From contig CANTFK010000173.1 of NCBI GenBank assembly GCA_947646735.1, positions 186,001-250,000 on the forward strand: a DNA stretch of 64,000 bases. Direction: 5' to 3'. This document shows positions 54,286-64,000 of the stretch, one piece after another. The notes under the pieces are model-generated. The model was not told the DNA's origin. It saw nothing but the letters and a program-made list of their open reading frames with translations, and searched no databases. Numbering within the stretch: the stretch's first letter is position 1; each line of letters opens with the position of its first letter. Source of the DNA: Peronospora farinosa (taxonomy: Eukaryota > Oomycota > Peronosporomycetes > Peronosporales > Peronosporaceae). Made by a program: the position numbers and the translations under genes.

Positions 54286-54762
54286 TTACAGCTTCTCCAA
54301 TTTGCTAAAGGCACCACCTCCAGGGTTACGACGCGCCAATTCGACGCGGTCTGCCGTCTTGAAATCAAAGCTGCACTCGTGCTGGTCCTCAAATCGATGG
54401 CTACCACAGAATACATAGCCACAGCGACACTCGATGGCAGTGAGCCCCACCTTCTTCTTGCACTCCCAGCAACGCTTCTTGTTCTTCTGTACCGGTTTCT
54501 CTGCAGGTTTCTCCGTCTCCTTCTCCAACAACGTAATGTTGCTCTTCGTCGTCTCAATTGAAGACGTAATCGACTGGCACGAGGCCACATCATCTGCTTT
54601 CGTCTCTTCCGAGTGAGGAGACGCCACTGTCGTCGTCGTCGTCGCTTGACGATCTGACATGGTCTTTTTCCAGCACACAGAGCACATACCGCCGCTGCCT
54701 GGAACACCAAAGAAGCCGCAGCCATTTAGACACAACTCGGCACTCTCTCGTTCTTGCTGCAT
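54286..54762 (-). CDS. A20/AN1 zinc-finger protein, copy 3
   Basis: 158 residues, one Thr shorter than copies 1 and 2 in the ACG-encoded run near residues 41-46, and otherwise almost identical, with all A20 and AN1 ligands present. The downstream flank matches copy 1 closely. The upstream sequence differs beyond about 40 bp, so its promoter may be distinct from the other two copies. Confidence 0.9.
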   Translation of the reverse strand: MQQERESAELCLNGCGFFGVPGSGGMCSVCWKKTMSDRQATTTTTVASPHSEETKADDVASCQSITSSIETTKSNITLLEKETEKPAEKPVQKNKKRCWECKKKVGLTAIECRCGYVFCGSHRFEDQHECSFDFKTADRVELARRNPGGGAFSKLEKL

Positions 54763-54803
54763 ATTGTCTCAAAGTGGAAGAAAGTAACGAAATAAGAGAA
54801 AAA

Positions 54804-57462
54804 ACAGTCTTCTTCTTCGGGTACTTTCTCTTCTCAGTAGGAAAATGAGAAATGTTTCTCTTTTTTCTCTCCCCCTTTGACGACGTTTTTTCCACGTCAC
54901 GTTCCAAAATTTAGTCCTTCTTTCTTTAAATAGAGTACTCTATCCGAAATAGTGGGAGTGCTACTGTAAAACTTAATACTAGCTCCGAATACAAAAAACT
55001 TAAATGTAATTTGAAGCCGTTAAGTTCGTTAAATTTGTGTGGGTGGCCGTCGCGCGTTGTCTCTGCCATTTGGGCTGACTTTCGTCCAATTATATCGCTC
55101 CTTTGTTGCGATATCCAGTGAAAGTACGGTAGCATTTTAGTCAACGATAATGTCTTAGAACATTTATTGTTGCTGGGCGGACGTAGACGCCATTGCTCCC
55201 CTCTCTATCTCTCTATTGTTTCTTGATAGCGACTTTATAATAGCATTATCCTCTTGTAATCCACTATCAAAGGGTATTCTAATCCACCTATAAGTCGCCT
55301 ATAAAATCCTGTGGTTGCTACAGTAAATAAATAGGCTTCGGATCTGTTTCAATCGACTCGTCTGTCCCTAGTGCAAGCAATCGGTGCAAGCTGGATTGTC
55401 GCTGCACAAAACATCTGTTGAAAGCATCTCCCTTCGGCTACGTACATAAACAAAGCAGTCAATAACCTGTCAATGGCAATGACGTCTGGTCTCGTGGTTG
55501 GGATGCTGGATGACACGCTTAATAGCGTGTACTGTGAATAGAGTTGCATGTCTGCAAGAGCTAATTGAGCAACAATCAATTTCATGGACAGCGCAATGTT
55601 GCACGTGTTTAAAGTGTGAGCGTCTGTTGTGTTTGCAGACGAAAAAGTCGATTTGTCATGCGAGACTTTGCAGGGTCGAACGGTCTCTAGTGTGACAAGG
55701 AAATGTGCTCATGTACGAGTGTATGGGACGTATTGAAGATCGCCACGTGCTGCAGTGTCTATTGATGTGCCCGAACGACCAGAAAAGTAAGAACGTAAGC
55801 TGCAGCGTCTAGACGTATTGTAGTGTTGTCTGTATTGCCAGCTGAGTCTGACTGACTGGGAGTCTTTATGTTGGAAGAGTTCAACTCGGACATACTATTA
55901 CTGCAGAGTATCAGGAGGTTCATCTAGTGCTGAGTGCTGGTAGTTTCTTACGTTGTACATGAGCACATAAGTTTGCATGGAATGTCGTCAACACGTATGT
56001 CGAAAAATGTCGTCAGAGACGCAATGCTTTCAGTCTACAGTCGCAAAATACTTCTGCCATTGTTGTGTATACAAGGTGACAAGGTAGGGTGGTGCAAAAG
56101 ACATTGTAGGAATGGATCAAGTGCATGACGTGTTGCGAGGTAGATGTCGTGCTGGATTTCAGACTAATGCTAAGTTGTCGGGGTTACGTTTCATGTGGTT
56201 AAACGAATTGGTAAGCTCGCGTAAATTACGCGTCAATGTCATGAAAGCATACCATAAAGAAGGAAACTATTACGTGGAACCAAGAGGAGCTGTTGGAGAT
56301 GTACCAGTTTCTTGAAAGTACAAGTACCCGATCGCGTCGTCGCGAACGGCATGTGCGGTCCGGATTTTGGCATTGAACTACTTTGTTTCAGACTTTACGT
56401 AGAAGGCATAGGAATGGTAAGAATCCGGGCAGCTCGGCAACGTTCGACAAGCGGGTAAAGTCACCACGTACCGTGAAGTGCGGTCGATCAGCCCACGGCC
56501 GATCTAATTGACAAGCTATCAAGATAGTTTGAGGAAAAAGACGTGAAGTGTGAGCCATGGACCGAGTACCTGCCAAATGTATGTAGTGGCAAGTGTACTA
56601 TGAAGATCGACAGGAATACGCACAAGTCCAAGTACCCGATGCTGGTCCAATGGAAGCGAAATTGCTGAGAGACTCATAAGTGAAGCATGAAAAAGTATAT
56701 ATTGTCGAGATTGATTGAATGTTGTGATGGAAATCACTGCAGCGTATTGGTACTACTGTACTGCAACAATTACCATCTACAACAAATGATGACCAGCTCC
56801 ATGTAATACGTGTGATTGTAAATTGGTCAAAGTTGTGGCACATCATGAGCTTAACTGGTACGAACAGGATTATTGCTTGCATGAACTCGAATCTTGGCTT
56901 GACTCAATACTATTGAGCATCTTCGACTAGATAAAGGTAGTTGAACCATAGTATGTATCACATCATGGTCGACAGACACTATCATTGTGATTGCAGCTTG
57001 CAGTACGCAACTTCCACAATCTTATGCCCTGATTTCCATCTGCAACGACGCTTCCAAAGAGTTTGTCAGTTCGACGACAAGCAAATCAGTCACGCGTTTG
57101 TTTTTCAGCTCGAAATTTCGTCGTTTGTGCCGTTAAGTGGTCTCGTAACCGTATCGTTCCTGTTCCTTGTATTTCGTTGGAATTCGTCGTCCTCAGCCTC
57201 TGAACTTCCCAGCCGTTTGGCCAGCCGGTCAGTTGCGTGCGACCGTTTTTGAGGTGGTAAAGTCAGGGTTTTGAAGGAAAAACTTCTCTCCTACCACGTG
57301 CTTCATCCGTTTGACCAAGTCTTCATTGCAGAAAACTGAACATTTGACATCAGTGAGTACGTTGAATTACGAGATTTCGTGCTGACGACGTCTTCAAAGT
57401 GAGACCGTCAAAAGCTTCTACTTTTTCTTACGATTCAACGAGTGTCGTTGCATTGTTATTGC
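54804..57462. other. Intergenic, possible decayed LTR-like sequence
   Basis: No gene is recognised in 2.6 kb. From about 55168 the sequence TGTTGCTGGGCGGACGTAG followed by an AT-rich TATA-like stretch looks like the start of a Copia-type LTR, but no end or partner was found. Short frames between 55498 and 57252 have no recognisable content. Confidence 0.35.
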
Positions 57463-59813
57463 ATGACAAGAGCAAAAGAAGACGTGACTTTTATAATGGA
57501 AGAACGTATTAGTAGTTCTTACGTTGAATTGAACAAGACACCAAAGAGTTTACAAACTACTCGTATGTCAAATGCTAGTCACTTGTCTCGGAATCGACAG
57601 AGTTTTCTAAGTCAAAGTCAGAGTCATGCACGTAGTCGAGTGCTCTCTCATAGTCTGAAACCGTACACGGATTCAGATGCAAACGAGTCCATTTTGCGTG
57701 CCAATGCTCCACCTAATTACACGGGTGGTTTCAATGGTGAGATTCCATGTACCAAGTTGTTTGGAGTTTGATGTTTCCATGTTTAAAAGCTCACCTGTAC
57801 TTGTCTGTAGAAATTATGAACCAAATCAGGGCCAAGAACTACTACACGCAGCAATTCCAACGGATCCAGCAACAAACCAACATGAGTCGATTGCTTTACT
57901 TTTCAAACGTAGCTCCTACGTTCTACGAATCGAATTATCTGGCAATTGTTCAAGACTCGTCCGTTTACCGAGTCCGTGCGTGTTTTTTCATTGGACTTGT
58001 GGGACTTACGACACTTTACATGAATGAATGGCGATCGGATAAATGGTCCAAGTCTGAAACAAATGGACGTTCAGATGAGGACGAGACGGCCATTATGGTG
58101 ATGACATTTGGAGTCATGTTGCCAACTTTTTTGTTGGGATTTCTTGCTACGTTTACGAGCATTGGACGGAAGTACTTGGAAAATGTCACTGCAATAGTTT
58201 TCGTAGTTGTTGCTGCTATGATGATTGCTAAGAAACCAGTCGAGAAAGTCAAAGGGCCGGTGATTCCGTTGCTTATTTTGCTCATACCCGTCTTTGGTAT
58301 CACTAGAATGCGTTACGTGAAATCGTGTTGCATCGGTTGGGGCTGTTTTTTCAGCTACTTGATCGTCATGATGAGTGTGCGTAATACGCTTCCAGTGCCC
58401 AGTACCTTTGACTCGTACACGGATATCTCGTACCAGGCCATTAATTATGGCATCACAGCTATCGGTGGCATGGTGTCACAATACCGTCAAGAATTGCTGC
58501 GTCGTCGCAACTTTTGTTTGCAGTTGCCATTCTCGGGTACGATGAATGCTGATGCTGTTGCAGAGATCAAGACGGACAAGTTTAGCAAGAAGACGCTCAT
58601 GCATCGCTGGTCACTCAAATTCCGTCACCCGGAAGTCGAGGAGTGTTTTTATCGCTACTGGTATCTCATTGACCCGTTCCCGTACGAGAATCCAAACTCG
58701 GGATCACTGCACCAGGGTGTATTCCGTACTATTCGTTTCGCCGTTTGGACGCTGCTGTTGAACCAACTTGTGCTGTTGTTGCAAGATATAAAGTTTCTCA
58801 AGGTCACGAAGGACAGTTTGGTGGATGACAGCGATTTGACGTACGCTCTGGTGCTTCGATTCGGTGTGACAGTGCCGCTTTACTTTTCGGCGGCGTTGTT
58901 CATGTACTTCCTTGGAAAAGCTTTTTATGCTCGATGGGTGAAGGAGTCGGAAGATGCCAAGAATGCTGCGCTTACACGAGACTCGATGGTTTCGGTTGGC
59001 ATTAAATACTCTGACGCGGATCTTGAGCGCAAGAGTGACATGTTGGTTGAGGTCGCTAGATCAACGCAGGGCACACCGCGCATGAAGGTCGTTGTGGAAG
59101 CAGCACAGGTCAAGTATGCGACCAAGGAACGTGTTTATGACATCCTCATTAACAAAGGCGGATACGTTCGATCGACGCAGATTTTCTCGTCGGTTGTAAT
59201 TGCCTGTCATGTATGCTGCATGGGTATTCTTCTGCTCGCTGTATCGACAGGTCCGAAAGTTGACGCGTACTTGAAAACGCAGAAAACGGTTCCCGGTCAA
59301 CCCAAGCCAGTGTACTACATGGGCTTTTTGAATGCGGTGCTCTTTGCTCATCGCTCGGGCTTTCGTGTGCGCTTTATCTATGCGACGTACACGACGTTTG
59401 TTGTAGCATTGGGCATCATTATCGCTGCGAGCAGTATGTCACCGGCTCATTATCAGCAGTACGCAGGTTACGTGTCCGTGATTTTTCTCATGGGAATGAT
59501 GATTTCGCACGAGGAGGAGAGTCTGCGTCGTACATTTTTCGTGCTCAAGTCAATTCGTACGCTTGAGTTTGAAGAGTGGTTTAGCGTTGTGCTACGCATT
59601 CAAGGCTGGGTCAAAGAACGCTTTCGCAAGAAATTGCGTGACGTGCGTTCCAAGGGTAGCAAGGATATGGACAATAGTCGGAACATGGCAACTGCTGCGC
59701 CAGTGATCATCAATACTTCGGCGCAGATGGCCTTTGCTTCGAGACTTGGAATGTACTCGCAGATGTTCAACATCATTATTGCTATCGCAGACGTCATCAC
59801 TAGCAGTCTGTAA
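57463..59813 (+). CDS. Multi-pass membrane protein, function unknown (two exons)
   Basis: Exon 1 is 57463-57736 and exon 2 is 57811-59813, over a 74-bp GTGAGA...GTAG intron, giving 758 residues. The splice joins ...YTGGFN to EIMNQIRAKN; without it exon 1 ends within 12 codons. The N-terminal 95 residues are Ser-rich and polar. Then come about ten hydrophobic segments in two clusters of roughly five, separated by a soluble loop containing RHPEVEECFYRYWYLID and a second polar region with DADLERKSDMLVEVA. A segment after the last cluster (EEESLRRTFFVLKSI, EFEEWFSVVLRIQGW) resembles the juxtamembrane part of nucleotidyl cyclases, but there is no catalytic domain. The family is not recognised. Confidence 0.8.
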
Positions 59814-59943
59814 GTTGATGGAGACAGGAGGTAGGAAAGCGACGGAAATTCTTTGTCCAGTCCATTAGCTAACCAGTGTCTAAAGTTGTTTGATTCATCC
59901 TTCGTTGCTTATAATACTTTTATCAGCTTCAAAAGTGTTTGAC

Positions 59944-61413
59944 TTAGTCGAGATCATCGACACTAAAGAATTTTTGATCTCGATCTTGGGACACAGAGCT
60001 TTCGTCCTCAGCGTAGGCATCTTTGTAATGACTCGGCGGGTCAAAGTCTTGCCTGTAGCTCTGCATTCGTTGACGGTCATTGCAACTGTTTTTGCGCTCC
60101 ATACATTGAGAAACGTTGACGTGTCCGGACTCTTGCAAAATGTCAATATAGTATTCGAGTTCTCCCTGGTTCCACTGCATATCTTTCGAATTGGCTACAC
60201 TTGCTCGTTCCACGAAGTTGGCAAGGTTGTCTAAATCCGGAGAAGCTGAAAGCCACGCGTCTGGGTCGATATTTAAAATCTCCTGTGATCGAGACGACGA
60301 TGGACTGCTGCTATGTTTTGGACCTGATTCCATTGAGGCGGAAGAAGAGTCTTGATTATGGGTGCTGCTGTTTATATACTCGTCTTGCAAACTGCACATG
60401 TAAATATTTGACATTGTAGGCCGTGTCACGTCCGAAATGCATTGGGTGCAAAATCTCTCCTTGCCAGGTTTCTGCGTGCGACTATCAAGTCGAAAGACTG
60501 TACACCATTCACGACATTTTCTGCACGTATTCCGACGACAACCCATGCAGAGTTTCAATGAACTACGCAACATCGTGGGTTTCTTCATACACACGTCACA
60601 GGAATTACTAGTTGATGGAATTTGATCCGTGCTGTTGGTAATACGTGCAGAATATGCTTTAGCACGAGCGATAACAAGATACTTTTGTACAGCGAGCATT
60701 CGGTCGACCATAATCACTTGTACGACACTCCGTGGAAGCGTGCCACCCATAGAAGATGTTCCAATCATAAAACAACCAACCAATTCTTCTTGAAATTGTC
60801 GAAAGAGATAACACAACGAGATAACTCCTCGTTTCATCTTGTCTTGATTGGGTGGTAATTCCGCTACTTCGACCGATTTCATGATACAATAGACAAAATA
60901 TCGTCCTTGCGTGTCAATAATCCGTCCAAGACGATTGTAATAGAGAAAATCACGAGCATGAATTAGAGACGGACCAATGGCAGTTTTCAATGCCATCCAT
61001 TTAATTCCCGAGAAAATGACGCTGCTGGTAATTGGATTTTTTTCAAAAATCTGAACAATCCGAGCGTCTAGAAACATGTGCATTAAAATACTGGATCGAA
61101 TCCGCATACTTTCCATATCATCCGCATACGCTCCATCGATCATGTCTTCAATAGAGCCAGGCATGAGTCCACTACAGAGATATCGTCGATTTTCATTTGA
61201 CTTGATTTTAGTATTACGTTCTTTGTAAACATTTAGAGACTTTTGTCGTCGGACAAGTTTCCAATTGAGTGCCGTTTCCATGGGTTTTGAAGTATTATGG
61301 AAGTTGTCGTAGATTTTTAAGGTTTTTTCAATGAGATCATCACTTGATGATGCCAATTCTTCTTGTTGTTTTTTACTAAAGTTTAGACAGGGGAAAGTAG
61401 GACACTCTGTCAT
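59944..61413 (-). CDS. START-like / FYVE-type zinc-finger protein
   Basis: 489 residues from the first ATG at 61413; the frame upstream begins only with TTG. Residues about 40-250 look like the START-related lipid-binding domain common in oomycetes (WKLVRRQKSLNVYKER, GTLPRSVVQVIMVDRML). A zinc finger follows: C272/C275, C289/C292, C297/C300 and C322/C325. It has FYVE spacing, but the basic core reads RRNTCRKC rather than the classical RKHHCR, so phosphoinositide binding is uncertain. The C-terminus is Ser/Asp-rich and ends in a charged tail. The START-FYVE combination is strongly expanded in oomycetes. It converges with the membrane-protein gene, 130 bp between stops. Confidence 0.82.
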   Translation of the reverse strand: MTECPTFPCLNFSKKQQEELASSSDDLIEKTLKIYDNFHNTSKPMETALNWKLVRRQKSLNVYKERNTKIKSNENRRYLCSGLMPGSIEDMIDGAYADDMESMRIRSSILMHMFLDARIVQIFEKNPITSSVIFSGIKWMALKTAIGPSLIHARDFLYYNRLGRIIDTQGRYFVYCIMKSVEVAELPPNQDKMKRGVISLCYLFRQFQEELVGCFMIGTSSMGGTLPRSVVQVIMVDRMLAVQKYLVIARAKAYSARITNSTDQIPSTSNSCDVCMKKPTMLRSSLKLCMGCRRNTCRKCREWCTVFRLDSRTQKPGKERFCTQCISDVTRPTMSNIYMCSLQDEYINSSTHNQDSSSASMESGPKHSSSPSSSRSQEILNIDPDAWLSASPDLDNLANFVERASVANSKDMQWNQGELEYYIDILQESGHVNVSQCMERKNSCNDRQRMQSYRQDFDPPSHYKDAYAEDESSVSQDRDQKFFSVDDLD

Positions 61414-62502
61414 TTGGTTTTTTAATGAGACGTGTACTAGAAAAAAGGACGATTTAAGAGTGAGATTCGAATGATGCAATGCTCGACACGGGGCGTCCAC
61501 TCGGTGGGGTATCAATATTGTACAAATTATGCGACCTATTAAACGTCAAGACGATGACAAGAAAAAGTCGAAGAGGAGGGTAGAGTTAAGAAAATAATAA
61601 GAATTTAATGGATTTAAAAGTGTGTGCGTTTCGAAGGGATATAGTTTGTGCTTTACATGACTACTGTATAGGTATTAGTTATTTATTGAGTGTTCGGATA
61701 CTCATAAATTGTATCAATTTAAATTTAACATATTGACAAAATTTATTTAAAGCTGTTGTTACAATTTGTGTCACAATACGTTCTTACGACTTCAGCGTGC
61801 ATTATGAGTTCAGATCACCACACCTGCATCGGTTCAAACAAATGCACCCTACGATCAAATTATCTAGAATATAAATAACCCCATGGTGTAGATACGTCGC
61901 TTCCATTGCGGTCTTTCAATTGTATACAGAGAATGGGTTACGATTTGACATCTTTCAGATTCAAGCGTCGCATATCCATCTGTCGACGAAGCTGAACCTG
62001 GACAGTCCGACCCTGTTTGTTACTTGAGAAAAATCCAAACACTGTTTTTTGAATAGTAGTATGAGCTATAGTAGTTTGTATTTGTTGTTGTGTCTGCAAG
62101 AGTAGTACTTGCGTATGGTTAAACAAAAAATACGCTTTGATACGATAGAACATTAATATGGTACTATGTATAGAGTGCCACTAAATTTTACTACTAGTAC
62201 TTCATACTGTGGTAGCTTCGTGGCTGATGTGAGTAACTGACAACTGAATTGTTGTCGCTGCGGGAGAGAATCGGAGTCTGCAATCAGATTGTACTGCAAT
62301 TCACTATGGTCAACGTCTGACTCTGATGCGGAAGAGAGCGAAAGAATTTGTTTTCTTCATCGGTTAAAACGGATAAAAACGTTGTCAACCACTTTTCCCT
62401 TTGCCAGCAAGCCCAAAGGTCGGTCGATTGAAAAAAAAGCTGCGCCCTCTCGCTTTAGGTAATTTGCCAAGCAACAGCTCGACATACAAAAACCGAGAAC
62501 AT
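61414..62502. other. Divergent intergenic region
   Basis: About 1.1 kb between the FYVE-type gene and the kinase gene. It is AT-rich and must hold both promoters. GTCTCATTAAAAAACC (minus strand) lies just upstream of the ATG at 61413 and resembles an initiator. A 71-codon frame at 61938-62153 (-) has no recognisable content. Confidence 0.5.
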
Positions 62503-64000
62503 ATGAACATGGAGAACGCCAAAGTGCGTGGGAACCAGCGCAAATTGACATTTCAACGCCGCAAGAAGCCGACAAACCCATTGCGCGTTGACCCCGATGC
62601 TGCCCCTACTCGCACCAGTACGTTTTTTGGCACCGTGGGGTCTCCCATTAAAATGGGTAACGTCGAAATGGGTCGTCGGACGCCAAAGTTGCCGCCTCGT
62701 CCATCACCTCAAGACGTGCCCGTGGATTCTGAAGCTGCAACTTTAGACATTAACAAGAAGGCGGCCTTTCGTGAAGAGCTCCGTCGACAACAGAAGGCCA
62801 AGCAACGGGCTGAAAAGGCCAACGAAGTTGTGGAGGAGCCTCAGGCTACACTGGACAAGGAGTCTGTGGCCACAGTTCGCAATGACAATGGACGAAAGCA
62901 TCGGGGTCGTCGGAATTCGACTGAGTTCTTAGGGCAACCGATGGAACCCGTCCAGCAACTTAAGTTGGATGGTGCCAAAAAGGCGAAAATTCCCCATTTT
63001 TTGTCTGCATGGTTTAATGCGGGACACGACACAAAAGCAACTACAGATACGGACAATAGTGATGCGGAATCAGCCACTACGGATCGAACGATTATCAGTG
63101 CGGAAAAAAAGGATAAAGAAGAGACGACGTTGAAAGGTCAAGAGTCGCACCAGCTGGTGGATGTGGTGAAAAACCCGTCAGTTGAACTGGATGACGTCAT
63201 ACAGGACAAGAGCAAGGCGCGGGTTGCCAATTACAGTCAAAATATTAATTTTAACGAGATTACACTCGGTCGAATGATTGGAGAAGGGGCGTTTGGCAAA
63301 GTTCATGAAGGAAAATGGCGTGGCAAAAGTGTGGCCGTGAAGTTGCTCATTTGTCAAGAACTTCGAAGTGACATTTTGAATGAATTTCAATCGGAAGTCG
63401 AGATTATGAGTGTATTACGTCATCCAAACATCTGTCGCTTATTAGGGGCGTGCATGGAACCGCCACATCGTGCTTTGGTCGTGGAATTGTTGCAACGGGG
63501 TTCACTATGGGGAGTTTTACGAATGAATCGGAAATCCATTGATCAGGAAATGCGATCTCGATTCATTTATGATACAGCCAAGGGAATGTCCTATTTGCAT
63601 CATTTTGAACGTCCAATTCTTCATCGGGATCTAAAGAGTCCGAATCTGTTGGTGGATAAGAATTTTAACATTAAATTGTCCGATTTTGGACTAGCACGAG
63701 TCAAGGCTCATGTACAGACAATGACTGGAAATTGTGGCACCGTTCAATGGATGGCACCTGAAGTACTTGGGAATCAGAAGTACACGGAAAAAGCTGATGT
63801 GTTTTCATTTGGAATTGTCATTTGGGAAATCGTGACGGGAGAATGTCCTTACGATGGTATGAGTCAGATTCAAGCTGCACTTGGTGTACTGAATCGGAAT
63901 TTACGACCCAATATCCCACGTGATTGTCCACCGTTTTTTTCACGGTTGATGAAAGCTTGCTGGAATCGTCAACCGGAATTACGACCGAGTTTCCCACACA
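62503..64000 (+). CDS. TKL-type protein kinase, 3' end outside window
   Basis: The frame is open from the ATG at 62503 to the window end, at least 499 residues. The N-terminal 245 residues are basic and low-complexity ([12 protein letters not shown], coiled [15 protein letters not shown]). The kinase domain starts with GEGAFGKV (residues 260-267). Lys280 is in [12 protein letters not shown] is at 374-381, DFGLA at 394-398 and APE at 418-420, followed by [16 protein letters not shown]. These are all catalytic and regulatory motifs of an active Ser/Thr kinase of the tyrosine-kinase-like group ([11 protein letters not shown] activation segment), a class widely expanded in oomycetes. No transmembrane segment is seen, so it is probably cytosolic. 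Confidence 0.92.
   Translation, partial: MNMENAKVRGNQRKLTFQRRKKPTNPLRVDPDAAPTRTSTFFGTVGSPIKMGNVEMGRRTPKLPPRPSPQDVPVDSEAATLDINKKAAFREELRRQQKAKQRAEKANEVVEEPQATLDKESVATVRNDNGRKHRGRRNSTEFLGQPMEPVQQLKLDGAKKAKIPHFLSAWFNAGHDTKATTDTDNSDAESATTDRTIISAEKKDKEETTLKGQESHQLVDVVKNPSVELDDVIQDKSKARVANYSQNINFNEITLGRMIGEGAFGKVHEGKWRGKSVAVKLLICQELRSDILNEFQSEVEIMSVLRHPNICRLLGACMEPPHRALVVELLQRGSLWGVLRMNRKSIDQEMRSRFIYDTAKGMSYLHHFERPILHRDLKSPNLLVDKNFNIKLSDFGLARVKAHVQTMTGNCGTVQWMAPEVLGNQKYTEKADVFSFGIVIWEIVTGECPYDGMSQIQAALGVLNRNLRPNIPRDCPPFFSRLMKACWNRQPELRPSFPH

Larger units (their letters stand above)
53063..54803. repeat. Right arm of the AN1-PMP3-GTPase inverted duplication
   Basis: Reverse match of 49738-51412. 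It contains the first about 60 codons of the GTPase gene, PMP3 (+), the intergenic flank and AN1 (-). Beyond 54803, upstream of the AN1 gene, similarity to the other two AN1 loci fades. Confidence 0.88.

Noticed and set aside
55168..55400. Possible solo Copia LTR
   Set aside because: The start looks LTR-like, but I could find no end, no duplication and no second copy in the window.
55498..57252. Short frames between the AN1 block and the membrane-protein gene
   Set aside because: None exceeds about 100 codons, none has recognisable motifs, and they overlap on both strands.

Overview
The window reads as a repeat-rich piece of an oomycete nuclear genome, most likely Peronosporales (Phytophthora or a downy mildew). 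The evidence is short introns of 59-74 bp, a PMP3 gene family, a START/FYVE-type protein, a TKL-class kinase, an oomycete-like initiator upstream of a small secreted protein, and abundant decayed Ty3/gypsy elements. The species cannot be named from the sequence.

Layout. 1-5380: element A, a decayed Ty3/gypsy element on + (zinc knuckle, protease, RT, RNase H, integrase, chromodomain). 5407-11308: element B, Ty3/gypsy on -, with its 5' LTR at the right end. 12924-20703: host genes. These are three tandem EI24-like membrane protein genes, a diverged PMP3, a decayed EI24 copy, PMP3, a DUF1295/steroid-reductase-like membrane protein, and an AN1/A20 zinc-finger gene. 21741-22313: hairpin-rich non-coding DNA. 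22749-35614: element E, a large Ty3/gypsy element on - with both LTRs, a second RNase H domain, a chromodomain and a long extra ORF in antisense. 35615-40820: element C, Ty3/gypsy on +, lacking gag. 40821-44945: element D, Ty3/gypsy on - and a close relative of B. 45986-46495: a two-exon secreted ten-cysteine protein. 49738-54803: an inverted duplication in which AN1 and PMP3 genes flank a COG0523/CobW-type GTPase gene, with a broken copy of the GTPase 5' end on the other arm. 57463-64000: a multi-pass membrane protein, a START/FYVE-like protein, and a TKL protein kinase running off the window.

The retroelements are all broken by stops and frameshifts, and none looks autonomous. Most host genes here are small and membrane- or stress-related. 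The PMP3 and AN1 genes occur repeatedly as a neighbouring pair in mosaic duplicated blocks, so segmental duplication and conversion have shaped the host genes as well as the transposons.

The most unusual signal is structural. Element A, including its coding sequence, is an almost continuous chain of short hairpins (arms 6-13 bp, loops 0-15) about every 30-60 bp. The same style appears in the LTRs of B and D, in the 3' region of C, and in the non-coding block at 21741-22313, while neighbouring host genes largely lack it. No tRNA, rRNA or CRISPR array was recognised.
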